From: JAAFHB01 sp963677935
Lineage (GTDB): Bacteria > Bacteroidota > Bacteroidia > Bacteroidales > Prolixibacteraceae
NCBI GenBank assembly: GCA_963677935.2
Contig: CAXXEH010000001.1
Location: 1 to 64,000, forward strand
Reading direction: 5' to 3'
DNA length: 64,000 nucleotides
The notes beneath the pieces are model-generated. The model ran no database searches. It had not been told where the DNA came from and saw only the letters and a program-made list of their open reading frames with translations. Each line of letters begins with the position of its first letter. Position 1 is the stretch's first letter. Of this stretch, positions 61,699 to 64,000 are shown piece by piece. The position numbers were made by a program, and so were the translations under genes.

Positions 61699-61830
61699 TC
61701 ACTGAGCCCTCAGGGGAGCCACACGAAACCAGTATCTGTTGACCGGAATAGGATCGGTTACGTCAATGGATACTCACATTTTCACCTTAGCAAAAGTCCA
61801 TCCTGTCTCGTACCCCGGTAGAGAAGCCAT
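61699..61830 (-). pseudogene. Possible Fn3-like C-terminal remnant
   Basis: On the minus strand from 61830 the frame reads 'LPGYETGWTFAKV', then an in-frame stop, then 'TDPIPVNRYWFRVAPLRAQ' and a final stop at 61701-61699. 'NRYWFRVA' is the kind of strand found in fibronectin-type-III-like ends of Bacteroidota surface proteins. It is very short and interrupted, so this is a weak call. Confidence 0.25.
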
Positions 61831-61840
61831 GTTATAATGA

Positions 61841-61871
61841 TTTGGATCTTTAATGAAATAAACTATTTTTG
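61841..61871 (+). promoter_or_regulatory. Bacteroidota-type promoter of the third ECF sigma gene
   Basis: TTTG (61841-61844), 19-nt spacer, TATTTTTG (61864-61871). An excellent match. Transcription would begin near 61878, which rules out the TTG at 61869 as the start codon. Confidence 0.7.
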
Positions 61872-61901
61872 CGAATTAGAAGCCAATTCTTGAAAATCAA
61901 A

Positions 61902-62501
61902 ATGGGAAATCCGGTAATGAATGATTTGTGGCATCGTTTTAAAGGTGGCGATGACAATGCCTTATCGGAAATTTACAGCCGTTATGTCCATCAACTATAT
62001 TCATATGGATTAAAACTTCACAGTGATGAGTTTCTGGTGAAGGATTGTATACAGGAGGTATTTATTCAGTTAATCATCAAAAAGAAAAGACTGGTGATTT
62101 CCGATAATACTTCAATGTATCTGTTTAAATCCCTGCGTAATAAATTATTTGAAGAATTGCGTTCCAAAAACCGGCGAACAGATATTGTCAAATCGATCTC
62201 TTTGGATGATTCTAATCATGAAATAAGTGCAGAACAGTCAACTGTGCTGTCAGAGGAGGAGGATTTACTTACAATTACAATGAACAAGGCACTAAGCAAA
62301 CTATCTGACTACCAAAAGGAAGCTGTATTTTTGAAATATTCACAGGGTCTTGAATATGAAAAAATTGCCGAATTGCTCGGGATCGATACCTCTTCTGCCA
62401 GAACATTGATTTATCGTTCACTTAAAAAGGTGAAAGAAGTAATCAACGGTAAAACACAATTACTTCTATTCTTCTTTAGGTCCTTGAAAATTCGGTGCTA
62501 A
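61902..62501 (+). CDS. ECF RNA polymerase sigma factor (third)
   Basis: 199 residues from the ATG at 61902 (ATG at 61917 would be 5 shorter). Region 2: 'NALSEIYSRYVHQLYSYGLK' and 'VKDCIQEVFIQLIIKKKRL'; region 4: 'LSDYQKEAVFLKYSQGLEYE' and 'IAELLGIDTSSARTLIYRSL'. Closely related in layout to the orphan sigma at 57947 (same 'VKDCI.(E/D)VFI' core). Followed by a FecR gene 242 bp away; a SusC partner would lie beyond the window. Confidence 0.9.
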   Translation: MGNPVMNDLWHRFKGGDDNALSEIYSRYVHQLYSYGLKLHSDEFLVKDCIQEVFIQLIIKKKRLVISDNTSMYLFKSLRNKLFEELRSKNRRTDIVKSISLDDSNHEISAEQSTVLSEEEDLLTITMNKALSKLSDYQKEAVFLKYSQGLEYEKIAELLGIDTSSARTLIYRSLKKVKEVINGKTQLLLFFFRSLKIRC

Positions 62502-62743
62502 GCTTTAAATATTATTCAATAAATAGAAATAGAATCAGTCTTCCTTAGTCCGATATAATGATACCTAAGGCGGATCCATCGGGCAACGGATTAATGACCC
62601 CCAATTTTTACCGCGGGCTTTCGAACGATTACGAACCTTCCACCCGAACTAATATTCCATTATTTTGAAATTGATTGTCTCCATTGTAAAGATTTATTTA
62701 AATTCTTGTCTATAAAACCTCTCCTCAATCATTTATTATTGTT

Positions 62744-63949
62744 ATGAGAAAAGAAAAAGAGACCGATTTTGTTTCACTACTCCGCAATGAAACCTTCATC
62801 AAGCTGGTTAAGGAATCCATTGGCAAAGAAAATCAAATGGATTTGCTGGAGAAGGAATTTCCAGGACAAAGGGAAACGATAGCTTACGCAATTGAATTTG
62901 TTCAAGCCACACTTTCGGATCAAAAGAAGATGGCCCCGGATGATGTAACCTCGATATGGCGGAACATTAAAAAGTATACCAATCAAAGTAAAGGAGTTAC
63001 AATACACAGGATTACCTTATCCGATCTTTGGAAGGTGGCAGCAGTACTGATCGTTGCACTGGCAAGCTCGGTTTTCGTTTATCAAAGTTTATTACGCGAT
63101 CCGTTGGTCGATATTGCTGCTTTAAAAACGGAGGTGAATGACGAGGCGATGATCATTCTTTCTGACGGATCGAAACATAAATTAACCCCAAAAGACTCGT
63201 TGATTGAATATAGTTCTGATGGCGGACAGGTAGTTGTAAAGGGTAATCAGCAGGAAGAAAAGCTGGAGAATCCAACAAGTTCCAAAGCTGCTACCATTAA
63301 CCAGATAGTTGTTCCTTTCGGACGCAGGCATAGTATAACCCTAAGCGACGGGACTCGGGTGCAACTAAACTCAGGCAGCCGGTTGATATTTCCGGCCGGC
63401 TTCTCAGGGAAAAATAGGGAAGTCTATCTAAAGGGAGAAGGTTATTTTGAGGTTTTCAAAAACCCGAATCAGCCCTTTATTGTAAAGACCAATGTAATGG
63501 ATATTAAGGTACTGGGAACGATATTCAATATTTCGGCCTATGAAGATGAGCAAAATGCTTATGCCGTTTTAGTTGAAGGTAAGGTAGCGGTATTACAAAA
63601 AAACAAATTATTTGCCACAACAGACAAAAATCTGAGTCCGGGACAAGGTTATTTTTATTCTTCAGCAACGAAAACTTCCGATATCAGGAAGGTTGATTTA
63701 GTTGACTATATCTCCTGGAAAGACGGTATTTTCCTGTTTAGAGATAAGCCGCTAAACAATATAGTTAACCGTCTTGAGAAATACTATAATCAGAAAATTT
63801 CGATTGAAGAGGGGAAACTTCCAAATACATTAATCTCTGGTAAACTGGTACTTTCAGACAACCTCGACGAAGTGATGAAATATCTGGCAAAAACACTAGA
63901 AGCAAGATATGAGCGAAATAAGGAGGGCATCTATAAGATTACTAATTAA
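62744..63949 (+). CDS. FecR-type anti-sigma factor (second)
   Basis: 401 residues. N-terminal cytoplasmic part, one membrane helix (about 99-115, 'LWKVAAVLIVALASSVFVYQ'), periplasmic FecR domain ('IVVPFGRRHSITLSDGTRVQ', 'LKGEGYFEVFKNPNQPFIVK', 'VAVLQKNKLF') and DUF4974-like C-terminus ('PLNNIVNRLEKYYNQKISIE'). About 60 residues longer than the FecR at 41996, with an additional periplasmic stretch before the core domain. Predicted partner of the sigma factor just upstream. The last 51 bp of the window after it show only AC/AG-rich sequence. Confidence 0.93.
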   Translation: MRKEKETDFVSLLRNETFIKLVKESIGKENQMDLLEKEFPGQRETIAYAIEFVQATLSDQKKMAPDDVTSIWRNIKKYTNQSKGVTIHRITLSDLWKVAAVLIVALASSVFVYQSLLRDPLVDIAALKTEVNDEAMIILSDGSKHKLTPKDSLIEYSSDGGQVVVKGNQQEEKLENPTSSKAATINQIVVPFGRRHSITLSDGTRVQLNSGSRLIFPAGFSGKNREVYLKGEGYFEVFKNPNQPFIVKTNVMDIKVLGTIFNISAYEDEQNAYAVLVEGKVAVLQKNKLFATTDKNLSPGQGYFYSSATKTSDIRKVDLVDYISWKDGIFLFRDKPLNNIVNRLEKYYNQKISIEEGKLPNTLISGKLVLSDNLDEVMKYLAKTLEARYERNKEGIYKITN

Positions 63950-64000
63950 CCCCATTTTATGCCAGCAACAGGTTACAAGCAGTCAGCAGCAACCAGCTTT

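Larger units (their letters stand above)
61482..61901. other. Intergenic stretch with a possible minus-strand remnant and a promoter
   Basis: About 420 bp. It contains a minus-strand frame (61699-61830) described below and, at its right end, a strong promoter for the third sigma gene. The remaining bases show nothing recognisable. Confidence 0.5.

Noticed and set aside
1..64000. tRNA, rRNA, CRISPR arrays, insertion sequences, prophage or integrase genes
   Set aside because: Looked for clover-leaf ends with CCA, regularly spaced repeats, and transposase or integrase motifs on both strands; none found. A covariance-model search would be needed for small RNAs.
63950..64000. AC/AG-rich tail (CAGCAACAGG-like) at the right edge as a repeat array
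   Set aside because: Only about 40 bases are visible, which is not enough to define a repeat.

Overview
The window is chromosomal DNA of a member of the Bacteroidota, most likely class Bacteroidia (Bacteroidales or Marinilabiliales type). Evidence: SusC/SusD-type outer-membrane pairs, ECF sigma/FecR pairs, NigD-like, DUF6089, DUF5063, DUF4294 and DUF2795 proteins, an OstA-like/SurA/Skp/BamA envelope set, and promoters of the Bacteroidota type (TTG, about 19 nt, TAnnTTTG). I saw no rRNA, tRNA, CRISPR array, intact insertion sequence or prophage.

Layout. 1-2086: end of a membrane-fusion protein with an ABC ATPase, a PduO-type adenosyltransferase and a small DUF2795 protein. 2097-5965 (minus): outer-membrane biogenesis group (OstA-like protein, SurA, SurA-like lipoprotein). 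6130-7602 (minus): guaB. 7831-13620 (plus): recQ, DUF5063, RNase D-like exonuclease, RlmI-type methyltransferase, DEAD-box helicase. 13933-22040 (minus): murI, two Skp/OmpH chaperones, bamA, uppS, DUF6089 porin-like protein, nadK, CBS protein. 22114-28293: pdxJ and an alpha/beta hydrolase (plus), then malQ, an S9 peptidase and a NigD-like lipoprotein (minus). 28699-33808 (minus): the threonine operon thrA-apgM-like-thrC, with no ordinary thrB. 33913-35418 (minus): bcp-recA. 35611-37257 (plus): SPOR/TPR protein and clpS. 37378-40083 (minus): ICMT-like methyltransferase, VF530 protein, second DEAD-box helicase and a very small Lys/Glu-rich ORF.

From 40 kb on the window is accessory and carbohydrate-oriented, with almost every gene on the plus strand: SMP-30-like lactonase, a polysaccharide-utilisation module (ECF sigma, FecR, SusC, SusD, GH106-like glycosidase), a TPR protein made of a ~205-bp duplicated unit, a DUF4294 protein, a NagB-like/PIG-L fusion, a family-10-like glycosylhydrolase, an ECF sigma factor without its own FecR, a Tat-exported Gfo/Idh/MocA oxidoreductase, and then a graveyard (60.15-61.5 kb) of gene remnants: an unidentified C-terminus, an internally deleted KDPG aldolase and an internally deleted hexuronate-type MFS transporter. 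A second ECF sigma/FecR pair closes the window; its SusC partner, if present, lies beyond the right edge.

How it fits together: the sigma/FecR pairs should sense glycan import through SusC-type transporters and switch on the neighbouring operons; the GH106-like enzyme points to rhamnose-containing glycans, and the decayed aldolase/transporter pair suggests a former uronate-catabolism operon. The housekeeping half supplies envelope assembly (OstA/SurA/Skp/BamA/UppS/MurI). The most notable points are the thrB-less threonine operon with its 18-bp tandem leader repeat, the internally deleted catabolic genes, the NagB-like domain with a changed active-site position, the repeat-encoded loop of BamA, and several intergenic palindromic elements. 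No completely new multi-gene system was recognised.
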